Source of the DNA: Draconibacterium halophilum
Lineage (GTDB): Bacteria > Bacteroidota > Bacteroidia > Bacteroidales > Prolixibacteraceae
DNA: 64,000 nucleotides
Assembly: GCF_010448835.1 (NCBI RefSeq)
Contig: NZ_CP048409.1
Span: 1,243,501-1,307,500, forward strand
Reading direction: 5' to 3'
Part shown: one piece after another, positions 46,205 through 54,883 of the stretch
How positions within the stretch are numbered: position 1 is the first letter of the stretch
How the letters are laid out: the number at the start of each line of letters is the position of its first letter
The notes under the pieces: generated by a model
What the model saw: the letters and a program-made list of their open reading frames with translations, nothing else
The model's database searches: none
What the model was told of the DNA's origin: nothing
Made by a program: the position numbers and the translations under genes

Positions 46205-47836
46205 ATGCCGAATAAGAAAGATTATACCAACGGATTGCCCGATGCTTCGCAACTGAAGGAAGAGATTCTGGCAAAATATCCGCGAAAAGTAGCCAAGAAA
46301 AGAGCCAAGGCGATGGTTATCAACGATCCTAACGAAAGTCAGGAGATTGGCGCCAATATTCGTACCGTGCCTGGAATTATTACACAACGTGGGTGTACTT
46401 ATGCCGGTTGTAAAGGGGTGGTTTTAGGACCTACACGCGACATCATCAACCTGGTACACGGACCAATTGGTTGCAGCTTTTACGCCTGGTTAACAAGGCG
46501 TAACCAAACCAGGGCTCTTGAAGGTGATCCAAACTTCATCACCTATGCATTTTCTACCGATATGCAGGATGAAAACATCGTGTTTGGTGGAGAGGCAAAA
46601 TTAAAAGATGCCATCCGCGAAGCTTTTGATACTTTTCATCCAAGTTCAATCGGTATCTTCTCTACATGTCCGGTAGGTTTGATTGGTGACGACGTTCATG
46701 CTGTTGCCCGTGAAATGAAAGAAGAACTGGGAATTAACATCTTCGGATTTAGCTGCGAAGGTTACCGTGGAGTGTCTCAGTCGGCCGGTCACCACATTGC
46801 CAACAACGGTATTTTTAAACACGTTGTAGGTAACGACGACCGCGAGCGTACCGGTAAATACCAGGTAAATTTATTAGGTGAATACAATATTGGTGGCGAT
46901 GCTTTCGAAATCGAAAGTCTTTTCGAAGAAATCGGAGTAACGCTTATTTCAACATACAGTGGTAACTCAACCGTTGAAAGTTTTGCCTACTCACACACTG
47001 CCGACCTGAACATGGTTATGTGCCACCGTTCCATCAACTACATTGCCGAGATGATGGAAGAGAAATATGGTATTCCATGGTTTAAGGTCAACTTTATTGG
47101 AGCCGAATCAACTGCAAAATCATTGCGTAAAATGGCTGAATATTTTGGCGATCCGGAAATGATTGCCAAAGTTGAAGAAGTTATTGCACGGGAGATGCTA
47201 AAAGTGAAAGCAGTTGCCGAAGCTGTTAAACCAAAGGTTGAAGGTAAACTGGCAATGATGTTCGTTGGTGGATCACGTGCTCACCACTACCAGGATTTAT
47301 TTACTGAACTGGGTGTTCGTGTAGTTTCTGCCGGTTACGAGTTTGCTCACCGCGACGACTACGAAGGACGTGAAGTTCTTCCGAACATTAAGATTGACGC
47401 CGATACACGAAACATCGAAGACCTTGTGGTTACCAAAGATGAAGAAAAATATCGCGACGATCTGGCCGAGAAAAAAGCCAAACTGGAAGCTGATGGTTAC
47501 GAGTTTAAAGATTACAAAGGTATGATGCCTGATATGCAGAAAAACTCGCTGGTAATTGACGATGTAAACCATTGGGAAACTGAAAAGCTGATTGAATTCT
47601 ACAAGCCTGATATGTTTTGTGCGGGTATTAAAGAAAAATACGTGGTACAAAAATATGGTGTGCCATTAAAACAGCTTCACTCTTACGACTATGGTGGTCC
47701 ATACGCAGCCTTTGGTGGTGCAATAAATTTCTACAAGGAAATGGAACGTATGCTGGGCACTGATATTTGGAAACTGGTTGATACACCGTGGAAACACGAG
47801 CCAGAGATTGTTGGAAGTGTAACCGTTGACGCTTAG
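46205..47836 (+). CDS. nifD: Nitrogenase molybdenum-iron protein alpha chain
   Basis: 543 aa, in the range of anaerobe-type NifD, longer than Azotobacter NifD. Holds FeMo-cofactor and part of the P-cluster. P-cluster ligands Cys64 (QRGCTYAGC), Cys90 (GPIGCSFYAW) and Cys155 (STCPVGLIGDD); FeMoco ligands Cys274 (MVMCHRSINYI) and His about 492 (QLHSYDYGGPYAAFGGA). The group-typical insertion is seen at about 380-420 (KDEEKYRDDLAEKKAKLEAD). Confidence 0.98.
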   Translation: MPNKKDYTNGLPDASQLKEEILAKYPRKVAKKRAKAMVINDPNESQEIGANIRTVPGIITQRGCTYAGCKGVVLGPTRDIINLVHGPIGCSFYAWLTRRNQTRALEGDPNFITYAFSTDMQDENIVFGGEAKLKDAIREAFDTFHPSSIGIFSTCPVGLIGDDVHAVAREMKEELGINIFGFSCEGYRGVSQSAGHHIANNGIFKHVVGNDDRERTGKYQVNLLGEYNIGGDAFEIESLFEEIGVTLISTYSGNSTVESFAYSHTADLNMVMCHRSINYIAEMMEEKYGIPWFKVNFIGAESTAKSLRKMAEYFGDPEMIAKVEEVIAREMLKVKAVAEAVKPKVEGKLAMMFVGGSRAHHYQDLFTELGVRVVSAGYEFAHRDDYEGREVLPNIKIDADTRNIEDLVVTKDEEKYRDDLAEKKAKLEADGYEFKDYKGMMPDMQKNSLVIDDVNHWETEKLIEFYKPDMFCAGIKEKYVVQKYGVPLKQLHSYDYGGPYAAFGGAINFYKEMERMLGTDIWKLVDTPWKHEPEIVGSVTVDA

Positions 47837-47975
47837 TGAGACTATGATTTTGGGAGTCTGAAGACGACTGAAAATCATTAAGTCGAACGCGTCCCGGCAA
47901 CGGAGTTCGTCGGGGCATAAACGGATTCTTGGATTCCCATTAATCGATAATCAATAATCATTAAAAATTGAAATC

Positions 47976-49358
47976 ATGTTATTACGACATACAACAAGCG
48001 AAGTAAAAGAAAGAAAAGCACTAACGGTTAACCCGGCAAAAACCTGCCAGCCGGTTGGTGCTATGTACGCAGCTCTTGGAGTGCACGGTTGTTTGCCACA
48101 CAGTCACGGTTCGCAGGGCTGTTGCTCATACCACAGAAGTGCCTTAACAAGACATTATAAAGAGCCTGTAATGGCTGCAACAAGTTCATTCACCGAAGGA
48201 TCATCAGTATTCGGTGGACAGGCAAACCTGTTGCAGGCGATCGATAATATTTTTGGAATTTACGATCCTGATATCATTGCCGTTCACTCAACTTGTTTGT
48301 CAGAAACAATTGGTGACGACCTTGGACAAATCGTTAAAAAAGCATTGGACGATGGTAAAATACCTGAAGGTAAATTCGTTGTTCAGGCATCAACTCCAAG
48401 TTACGTGGGATCTCATGTAACAGGTTATGCCAACATGCTTGAAGCATTTGTAAAATATTTTTCATTCAATACCGATGAGAAAAAACGTCAGGTTAATATG
48501 TTGTCAGGTTGGGTTGAACCAGCTGATATGCGTGAACTGAAACGTTTGGCAGGATTGATGGACTTAAAAACAGTTCTGCTGCCCGATACTTCAGACGTTT
48601 TGGATACGCCAATGGACGGAACATATAAAATGTACCCGAAAGGCGGAACAACCCGCGAAGAGATTGTAAGCATGGGCGACAGTATGAGAACTGTTGCAAT
48701 GGGCGAGTGGGCTACTGAAAAAGCAGCCATTACGTTGGATAATAAATGCAAGGTGCCTTTTTCTATGACTGACGTTCCAATCGGTTTGAAAGCTACCGAC
48801 CGCTTTATTCAGGCGCTTTCTACTGCCGGTAAAGTTTCAATTCCTGATTGTATTTCAGATGAACGCGGTAAACTTGTTGACGTGATTACCGATATGCATC
48901 AGTATTTATACGGTAAGCGTGTTGCCCTTTGGGGAGATCCTGATACATTATTACCATTGATCGAGTTCCTGGTAGATATAGATATGAAACCTGTATACGT
49001 GGTTTCCGGAACACCGGGTAAAAAATTCTCGAAACGTGCAATGGAAATTCTGGAAGCAAAAGTACCCGAAGCAAAAGTTCGTAACGGAGCTTCTGCCGAT
49101 ATGTTCCTGATGCATCAGTGGATTAAAGAAGAGCCTGTTGACTTGCTGATTGGTAACACCTACGGTAAATACATTGCCCGCGACGAAGGTATTCCATTCG
49201 TTCGTTCAGGATTCCCGATCATTGATCGTATTGGTCACAGTTATTTCCCAACCGTTGGGTACATGGGAGGTATACGTCTTCTGGAAAGCATTCTTGGAGT
49301 CATCATGGACAAAATTGATGCAACAAGTCCAGAAGAGTCGTTCGAACTTACAATGTAG
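47976..49358 (+). CDS. nifK: Nitrogenase molybdenum-iron protein beta chain
   Basis: 460 aa. Partner of NifD; its three P-cluster ligands are Cys24 (AKTCQPVGAMYA), Cys49 or 50 (GSQGCCSYHR) and Cys107 (HSTCLSETIGDD). It lacks the N-terminal extension of aerobic NifK, as in anaerobes. It follows nifD after 139 bases and is followed by a strong stem-loop. Confidence 0.98.
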   Translation: MLLRHTTSEVKERKALTVNPAKTCQPVGAMYAALGVHGCLPHSHGSQGCCSYHRSALTRHYKEPVMAATSSFTEGSSVFGGQANLLQAIDNIFGIYDPDIIAVHSTCLSETIGDDLGQIVKKALDDGKIPEGKFVVQASTPSYVGSHVTGYANMLEAFVKYFSFNTDEKKRQVNMLSGWVEPADMRELKRLAGLMDLKTVLLPDTSDVLDTPMDGTYKMYPKGGTTREEIVSMGDSMRTVAMGEWATEKAAITLDNKCKVPFSMTDVPIGLKATDRFIQALSTAGKVSIPDCISDERGKLVDVITDMHQYLYGKRVALWGDPDTLLPLIEFLVDIDMKPVYVVSGTPGKKFSKRAMEILEAKVPEAKVRNGASADMFLMHQWIKEEPVDLLIGNTYGKYIARDEGIPFVRSGFPIIDRIGHSYFPTVGYMGGIRLLESILGVIMDKIDATSPEESFELTM

Positions 49359-49381
49359 TTGCAATATAATTCAAAATTGAT

Positions 49382-49428
49382 TTCGAGGTGGGTTCAGCTG
49401 AGTCGCTCTCAGCTGAACTTCACCCGAA
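49382..49428 (+). other. Intercistronic stem-loop nifK-nifE
   Basis: GTTCAGCTGAG pairs with CTCAGCTGAAC (11 bp, 5-base loop), extended by GGTG/CACC and TTCG/CGAA. No T-run follows directly, so an mRNA-processing or stabilising role is more likely than full termination. It may set structural-gene levels above nifE/N. Confidence 0.75.
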
Positions 49429-49531
49429 ATAATTAGCACTACATAACAAGAATCAGAGATAATAAATCAGAATTGTAATTAGGATAAGACCTGCTTGCAG
49501 GCAACTTCGTCCATCTTTTAACTTTTGAATT

Positions 49532-50887
49532 ATGAGCAACTATCTAAAAGATCGCGAAAGCCAAATCCTTACAAAAGGAAACGACGCTGCAGAAATTTCC
49601 TGCGATAAAAAAAGTCTGGCCGGGTCAGTTTCGCAACGAGCTTGTGTGTTTTGCGGATCGCGCGTGGTGCTTTATCCCATTGCCGATGCATTGCATGTTA
49701 TTCACGGTCCGGTTGGTTGTGCTTCTTATACCTGGGATATTCGTGGTTCGCTTTCGTCGGGGCCACAGTTACATCGCCTGAGTTTTACCACCGATTTAAA
49801 AGAAAGAGACGTGGTTTTTGGCGGCGAAAAGAAATTGTATCACGCCCTTATTGAATTAATCGACAAACATCAGCCAAAAGCTGCCTTTGTTTTTTCAACC
49901 TGTATAATCGGAGTTATTGGCGACGACGTGGAAGCCGTTTGCCGCCAGGTTACAAAAGAAAAAGGCATCGACGTTATTCCGGTAATGTCGGAAGGGTTTA
50001 ACGGCACCAAAAAAGACGGCTACAAAATTGCTTGTGGCGCACTTTCAAAATTAGTTGGAACAAACAACGACTACACACCATCAAAATATTCAATCAATAT
50101 TCTTGGCGACTTTAACCTTGCCGGCGAGTTGTGGATTTTGGCTGAATACTACAAAAAACTGGGTGTTGAAATCATTTCGTGTATGACCGGTGATGGTCGT
50201 GTTGAACAGATTCGTCGCGCACATAAAGCCTCGCTGAACGTGGTTCAGTGTTCGGGATCGATTATGCACCTGGCTAAAGAGATGAAAGAAAAATACGACA
50301 TTCCTTTTATGAAGGTTTCCTATTTCGGAATCGAAGACATGTCGGAAGCATTGTACGAAGTAGCCAAATTTTTCAAAGATGATGAAATGATGGCCAAGGC
50401 CCGCGAACTGGTTACCAACGAAATTTCAAAATTATTACCGGCACTGCAACCCTACCGCCAAAAGCTGGAAGGTAAAAAGGCAGCCATTTATGTAGGTGGT
50501 GCTTTTAAAGCTATTTCGCTGGTAAAAGCCTTGCGTTTGCTGGGGATGAAAACAGTGGTTGTTGGCTCCCAAACCGGAAATGCGGAAGACTATAAACTAC
50601 TAAAAGATTTGTGTGATGAGGGAACCATCATTGTTGATGATTCCAATCCAAACGAACTTTCTGAATTTGTGAAGCTAACCGGAGCCAACCTGTTTATCGG
50701 CGGCGTTAAAGAACGCCCTATTGCACATAAACTGGGCCTTGGCTTTTGCGATCACAACCACGAAAGAAAAGAAGCACTGGCCGGCTATGTCGGCATGATG
50801 AACTTTGCGAAAGAAGTTTATGCCTCGGTTACAAGCCCGGTGTGGAAATTTATCGCCCCTCCCAACCTCCCCGTGGGGGAGGAGTAA
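49532..50887 (+). CDS. nifE: FeMo-cofactor scaffold protein NifE
   Basis: 451 aa. NifD-like scaffold that, with NifN, matures the NifB product into FeMo-cofactor. Cys38 and Cys41 (RACVFCGSR), Cys63 (GPVGCASYTW) and FSTCIIGVIGDDVEAV show the nitrogenase-family core. The final residues APPNLPVGEE come from an inserted palindrome (50855-50884) that replaces the native end and supplies the stop region. The normal core ends near PVWKFI, so function should be intact. Confidence 0.95.
   Translation: MSNYLKDRESQILTKGNDAAEISCDKKSLAGSVSQRACVFCGSRVVLYPIADALHVIHGPVGCASYTWDIRGSLSSGPQLHRLSFTTDLKERDVVFGGEKKLYHALIELIDKHQPKAAFVFSTCIIGVIGDDVEAVCRQVTKEKGIDVIPVMSEGFNGTKKDGYKIACGALSKLVGTNNDYTPSKYSINILGDFNLAGELWILAEYYKKLGVEIISCMTGDGRVEQIRRAHKASLNVVQCSGSIMHLAKEMKEKYDIPFMKVSYFGIEDMSEALYEVAKFFKDDEMMAKARELVTNEISKLLPALQPYRQKLEGKKAAIYVGGAFKAISLVKALRLLGMKTVVVGSQTGNAEDYKLLKDLCDEGTIIVDDSNPNELSEFVKLTGANLFIGGVKERPIAHKLGLGFCDHNHERKEALAGYVGMMNFAKEVYASVTSPVWKFIAPPNLPVGEE
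50855..50884. repeat. Palindromic element copy 1 (end of nifE)
   Basis: 30-bp unit beginning GCCCCTCCCAACCTCCCC and ending GGGGGAGGAG; translated as the C-terminus of NifE. Inverted copy at the start of nifN. Confidence 0.88.
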
Positions 50888-50929
50888 AAAGAGAAGTTCT
50901 TCTAAATCTTACTACAAAATTGGATTGAA

Positions 50930-52392
50930 ATGAAAAAGGGAAATACTATTTTAAATTCTTCGCACTATATTGATACAAGAGCGGTTTCTTTCTCCTCCCC
51001 TACGGGGAGGTCGGGAGGGGCTGAATACAAGGCAACACAAAATGCCTGTAAACTTTGTTCGCCATTGGGAGCCAGTGTCGCTTTCAAAGGTTTTAAAGGC
51101 TGTGTTCCGCTAATTCACGGTTCGCAGGGCTGCGCAACTTACATTCGCCGTTACCTTATTTCGCATTACAAAGAGCCAATCGACATTGCCTCGTCGAATT
51201 TTACCGAAGATGCTACCATTTTTGGTGGCGACGAAAACTTCAAACTGGCTGTCCTTAATATTATCAATCAATATAAACCGGAAATTATCGGTATTGCCTC
51301 AACCTGTTTGAGCGAAACCATTGGCGACGATGTTAGCCTTTTCCTGCACCATTTTCTGGAGAAGCATCCTGAAATCGACACTGATTTTGTAATGGCTTCA
51401 ACACCCAGTTACCAGGGAACGCACATCGACGGATTTCACGAAGCAGTTGCCAGCGTGGTAAAACGTTACGCCAAAAAAGGTATTTCGCAAGATCATGTAA
51501 ATCTTTTCCCTGGTTTTGTTTCAACCGAAGATTTGCGCTTGCTGAAAGAAATTATGGCCGACTTTTCGTTGGAGCACATTATGATGCCCGATTATTCTGA
51601 AAGTCTCGACAATCCGGTTTGGGATACTTATCACCGTATTCCCGAAGGAGGAACTGCAAAAGAGGATGTAGTTAAAAGTGGCAGTGCCAAAGCCAGTATC
51701 GAATTCGGTACTATCCTGAACAAAGGAAAATTATCAGGCCGCGTAAAAAGCAAACAATTGTCGCGCACCGGGGCACAGTTCCTGAAAAACGAAATGGATG
51801 TACCGTTGGTAAATATCCCAATGCCAATCGGTATCACTCAAACCGATGCCTTTTTTGAGGAGCTTAAAACTCTTTCGGGCAACGATATTCCTGAAAAATA
51901 TACCAAACAACGTGGTCGCCTGGTAGATGCTTATGTTGATGCACATAAATACACCTTTGGCAAAAGGGCAGTGGTGTATGGCGAAGAAGATTTTGTAGTT
52001 GCCATGGCAGCTTTCCTTGATGAAATTGGAATTGAACTGGCGCTTGTTGCCACAGGCGGCGAAAGTGGCATGTTGGAGAATGAAATAAAAAATATTGTCC
52101 TGAGAATAAAGATAAAGTGGTGGTTCGCGAAGGATACGATTTTGAAAGTATCCGCGATTGGAGCCTCGAAAATAAACCTGACATCCTGATCGGGCACAGC
52201 AAAGGCTACTACATCGCCCGCGAACTAAATATCCCGATCGTTCGGGTAGGTTTCCCAATTCACGATCGTGTGGGCGGACAACGCATAAAACATCTTGGTT
52301 ATTCAGGTACGCAGGAATTATTTGATAAAGTAGTGAACGCACTGATTGAACACAAACAAAGTATTTCGCCGGTAGGCTATAAATATATGTAA
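50930..52392 (+). CDS. nifN: FeMo-cofactor scaffold protein NifN, frameshifted
   Basis: Joined length about 487 aa. NifK-like partner of NifE. NACKLCSPLGASVAFKGFKGC, HGSQGCATYIRRYLISHYKEP and ASTCLSETIGDD match the family. The N-terminus contains an insert SFSSPTGRSGGA encoded by a palindrome (50992-51021), between YIDTRA and EYKATQN. The frame breaks near 52099-52100 where CC should be CCC: NIVPENKDKVVVREGYDFESI then continues to a stop at 52390. Restored, the protein ends HKQSISPVGYKYM. Confidence 0.92.
50992..51021. repeat. Palindromic element copy 2 (start of nifN, inverted)
   Basis: CTCCTCCCC...GGGGAGG...GGGAGGGGC, the reverse complement orientation of copy 1, inside the nifN reading frame without breaking it. 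Confidence 0.88.
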
Positions 52393-52393
52393 A

Positions 52394-52421
52394 GCCCCTC
52401 CTAACCTCCCCAAGGGGAGGG
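52394..52421. repeat. Palindromic element copy 3 (nifN-nifB gap)
   Basis: GCCCCTCCTAACCTCCCC...GGGGAGG, same orientation as copy 1, starting 2 bases after the nifN stop. Confidence 0.88.
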
Positions 52422-52432
52422 AAAAAGAGAGG

Positions 52433-53776
52433 ATGAAACTTCTAAAATATTGGACTATGAAAGACATAAAAAGTAATACAGAACAAAACTCCTCCCCATT
52501 GGGGAGGCCGGGAGGGGCTATTGACATTAAAACACATCCCTGTTTCAATAAAGATGCAAAAGGCAAATATGCCCGCGTGCATCTCCCGGTGGCACCGCAA
52601 TGTAATATTCATTGTCATTATTGCAAACGCGATTACGATTGCGTAAACGAAAGCCGCCCTGGTGTTACCAGCGAAGTACTATCGCCTGAGCAGGCTTTAG
52701 CCTACACCATCAGGCTAAAAGAAAAAATGCCGCATTTGTCGGTTGTGGGAATTGCCGGCCCCGGCGATCCGTTCGCCAATCCGATTCAAACCATGACAAC
52801 ACTTCGGTTGATTCGAAAAGAGTTTCCGGAAATGATCCTTTGTCTTTCGTCAAACGGGCTGAATGTATTGCCGTATGTTGATGAATTGAAGGAGCTGGAA
52901 GTTAGCCACGTTACCATTACGCTGAACGGAACTGAGACAAAAACATTATCACAATTATATAAATGGGTGCGTTTCGAGAAGCGCGGATATTTTGGAGAAC
53001 AGGCAGCTGAAATTCTGCTGCGGAACCAGATGGAAGCAATCCGTGCATTAAAACGTGCTGGTATTACTGTTAAAATCAACTCGATTGTAGTGCCGGGAAT
53101 CAATGATAATGTGATCGTTGATATCGCCAAAAAAATGAAAGAGATGGAGGTGGATATTATGAATACCATTCCGCTCTACCCGGTTGAAGGAACTCCTTTC
53201 GAGGATTTTGAAGAGCCTTCGCCAAAACGAATGAAAGAATTGCAAAACGGTATAAAAGAATATTTACCACCGATGACGCACTGTGCCCGTTGTCGTGCCG
53301 ATGCTGTTGGATTGCTGGGACAAGACGATGCAGAAGCAAAACAGATCTTGTCGGAAGTGTCGAACCTGTCGGTGAATGTTGACAAAACAAAACCATACGT
53401 CGCAGTTGCAAGTCACGAGGGATTGTTGGTAAACCAGCACCTTGGAGAGGCAACGCAGCTCTATATTTTCAGAGAAACGCCAAATGGCTATCGTTTGGTG
53501 GAACAACGTGCAACACCAAAACCCGGAGCCGGAAACAGTCGTTGGGCAGTACTGGCTGATGTGATCGATGATTGCAGGGCCTTGCTGGTTGGCGGAATCG
53601 GACCATCGCCATCGTCGATTATTGGCCGGGCAGGAATCAAGATCGTTGAAATGACCGGCTTGATCGATGAGGGATTGGATGCCGTTTACAAAGGCAAAGA
53701 ACTCCGGACACTGAAAAAAGCCGATGTTTTTAAATGTGGTTCAGAATGTTCGGGAAAAGGAACCGGTTGCGGATAG
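52433..53776 (+). CDS. nifB: FeMo-cofactor biosynthesis protein NifB with C-terminal NifX-like domain
   Basis: 447 aa from ATG 52433 (52457 also possible). Radical-SAM enzyme forming NifB-co, the 8Fe core of FeMoco. CNIHCHYC gives the CxxxCxxC at 57, 61, 64; GIAGPGDPFAN follows. The C-terminal domain from about residue 325 (PYVAVASHEGLLVNQHLGEATQL... LLVGGIGPSPSSII) is NifX/NafY-like, a common fusion. An inserted palindrome (52489-52518) encodes SSPLGRPGGA before HPCFNKDAKGKYARVHLPV. Confidence 0.97.
   Translation: MKLLKYWTMKDIKSNTEQNSSPLGRPGGAIDIKTHPCFNKDAKGKYARVHLPVAPQCNIHCHYCKRDYDCVNESRPGVTSEVLSPEQALAYTIRLKEKMPHLSVVGIAGPGDPFANPIQTMTTLRLIRKEFPEMILCLSSNGLNVLPYVDELKELEVSHVTITLNGTETKTLSQLYKWVRFEKRGYFGEQAAEILLRNQMEAIRALKRAGITVKINSIVVPGINDNVIVDIAKKMKEMEVDIMNTIPLYPVEGTPFEDFEEPSPKRMKELQNGIKEYLPPMTHCARCRADAVGLLGQDDAEAKQILSEVSNLSVNVDKTKPYVAVASHEGLLVNQHLGEATQLYIFRETPNGYRLVEQRATPKPGAGNSRWAVLADVIDDCRALLVGGIGPSPSSIIGRAGIKIVEMTGLIDEGLDAVYKGKELRTLKKADVFKCGSECSGKGTGCG
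52489..52518. repeat. Palindromic element copy 4 (start of nifB, inverted)
   Basis: CTCCTCCCCATTGGGGAGG then GGGAGGGGC; in frame in nifB upstream of the first conserved residues. Confidence 0.88.
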
Positions 53777-53790
53777 AAGTTTCATCAGAA

Positions 53791-53870
53791 CGTCATGCTG
53801 AACTTGTTTCAGCATCTTTTGGTAACCATTTTTCAGATTCCGAATCCGTCAGATGACGGGCCGAATGACG
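53791..53870. repeat. REP-type palindrome after nifB
   Basis: CGTCAT...ATGACG termini around inner dyads (GCTGAA...TTCAGC; ATCCGTCAGATGACGG). A second repeat family in the operon. Confidence 0.7.
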
Positions 53871-53890
53871 AATTATAATAATCAAAACAA

Positions 53891-54232
53891 ATGAGAATAG
53901 CAGTAACAACAAGTAACGGAGTAAAGGTTGACCAGCATTTTGGAAAAGCTACCCGCTTTGATGTGTACGACGTGGAAGGTGATGAAATGAAACTCGTGGA
54001 AACACGCGAAGTTACATCGTATTGCAGCGCAGGAGGCCAACCTGTTGCCGATCATAAATTTTCATCCGATCGATTTTCAACAGTAAAAGAAAAACTCGAG
54101 GATTGCGAAAAGCTGTACACCATGCAAATTGGTGAAAAGCCAAAAGAGCAATTCGATATCATTGGAATAGCAGTACAAACCTGCACCTGCTCGGTGGATA
54201 AAATTCCCGGGTGCAGCGGAAAATGTAAATAA
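53891..54232 (+). CDS. NifX/NafY-family FeMo-cofactor carrier
   Basis: 113 aa. Small dinitrogenase iron-molybdenum cofactor-binding fold: MRIAVTTSNGVKVDQHFGKATRFDVYDV is the domain signature. The C-terminus is Cys-rich (TCTCSVDKIPGCSGKC, five Cys), unusual for NifX, and could bind a cluster. Likely a carrier between NifB/NifEN and NifDK. Confidence 0.82.
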   Translation: MRIAVTTSNGVKVDQHFGKATRFDVYDVEGDEMKLVETREVTSYCSAGGQPVADHKFSSDRFSTVKEKLEDCEKLYTMQIGEKPKEQFDIIGIAVQTCTCSVDKIPGCSGKCK

Positions 54233-54240
54233 TTAATAGC

Positions 54241-54320
54241 TGTCATTTCGACGACGAAGGAGGAGAAATCTATTTCAAAGGAGCAGATTTCTCCCCGTCA
54301 GCCGACGGATCGAAATGACA
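54241..54320. repeat. REP-type palindrome after the NifX-like gene
   Basis: Bounded by TGTCATTTCGA and TCGAAATGACA with inner AGAAATCT/AGATTTCT, the same family as 45350-45423. Confidence 0.85.
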
Positions 54321-54358
54321 AAAATTAGAAATAGTATCAACTTAAAATATAGAGCGAC

Positions 54359-54664
54359 ATGAAAAAACCAGAATTTCACATTTTAGTATGCAACTCGTAC
54401 CGGGTTGCCGGCGATGCACAAGGTTATTGTAACAAAAACGGTTCATCCGATTTAATTCAATATATAATGGAAGAATGTAACGACCGCGGCATGGACGTCG
54501 CGGTCTCTTCCACCGCTTGTTTAAACGTTTGCTCACAAGGGCCCGTAATGGTTATTCACCCAAATAACTATTGGTACGGAGGAATTAATGAAGAGAAAAT
54601 CGACGAAATTTTAGATGCACTGGAGGAGGGGGAGGCCGTTGAGGATTATCTCATAAGCGAATAA
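54359..54664 (+). CDS. Thioredoxin-like [2Fe-2S] ferredoxin
   Basis: 101 aa. Four cysteines (11, 24, 54, 58) in the C-x12-C...C-x3-C layout of thioredoxin-fold ferredoxins (FHILVCNSYRV; GYCNKNG; STACLNVCSQGPVMVIHP). Such ferredoxins occur in nif clusters (FdxN/Shethna-type neighbours) and may supply electrons or protect the enzyme. Confidence 0.9.
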   Translation: MKKPEFHILVCNSYRVAGDAQGYCNKNGSSDLIQYIMEECNDRGMDVAVSSTACLNVCSQGPVMVIHPNNYWYGGINEEKIDEILDALEEGEAVEDYLISE

Positions 54665-54821
54665 GTTAAACTGCATACTCAATTGATTTTCCCCTCTTAT
54701 CCAATTGTTTTTCAGAGTGAGCCTTGGTGAAGCTTTGAAATTACAATGGATAATGCCGATAGATGTTTGAAAATAAACTCTCATCGGTAGAACCAGAACT
54801 AATCAAACTTCAACTTGTATA

Positions 54822-54850
54822 GTATTCCCGGCTTGTGCCGGGGGTACTTT
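54822..54850 (+). terminator. Hairpin terminator before nifV
   Basis: GTATTCCCGGC pairs with GCCGGGGGTAC around TTGT, followed by TTTT. It lies 34 bases before nifV, so nifV is read through or has its own promoter. Confidence 0.6.
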
Positions 54851-54883
54851 TATCGGATTGAAAACCAATAACAATTATATATT

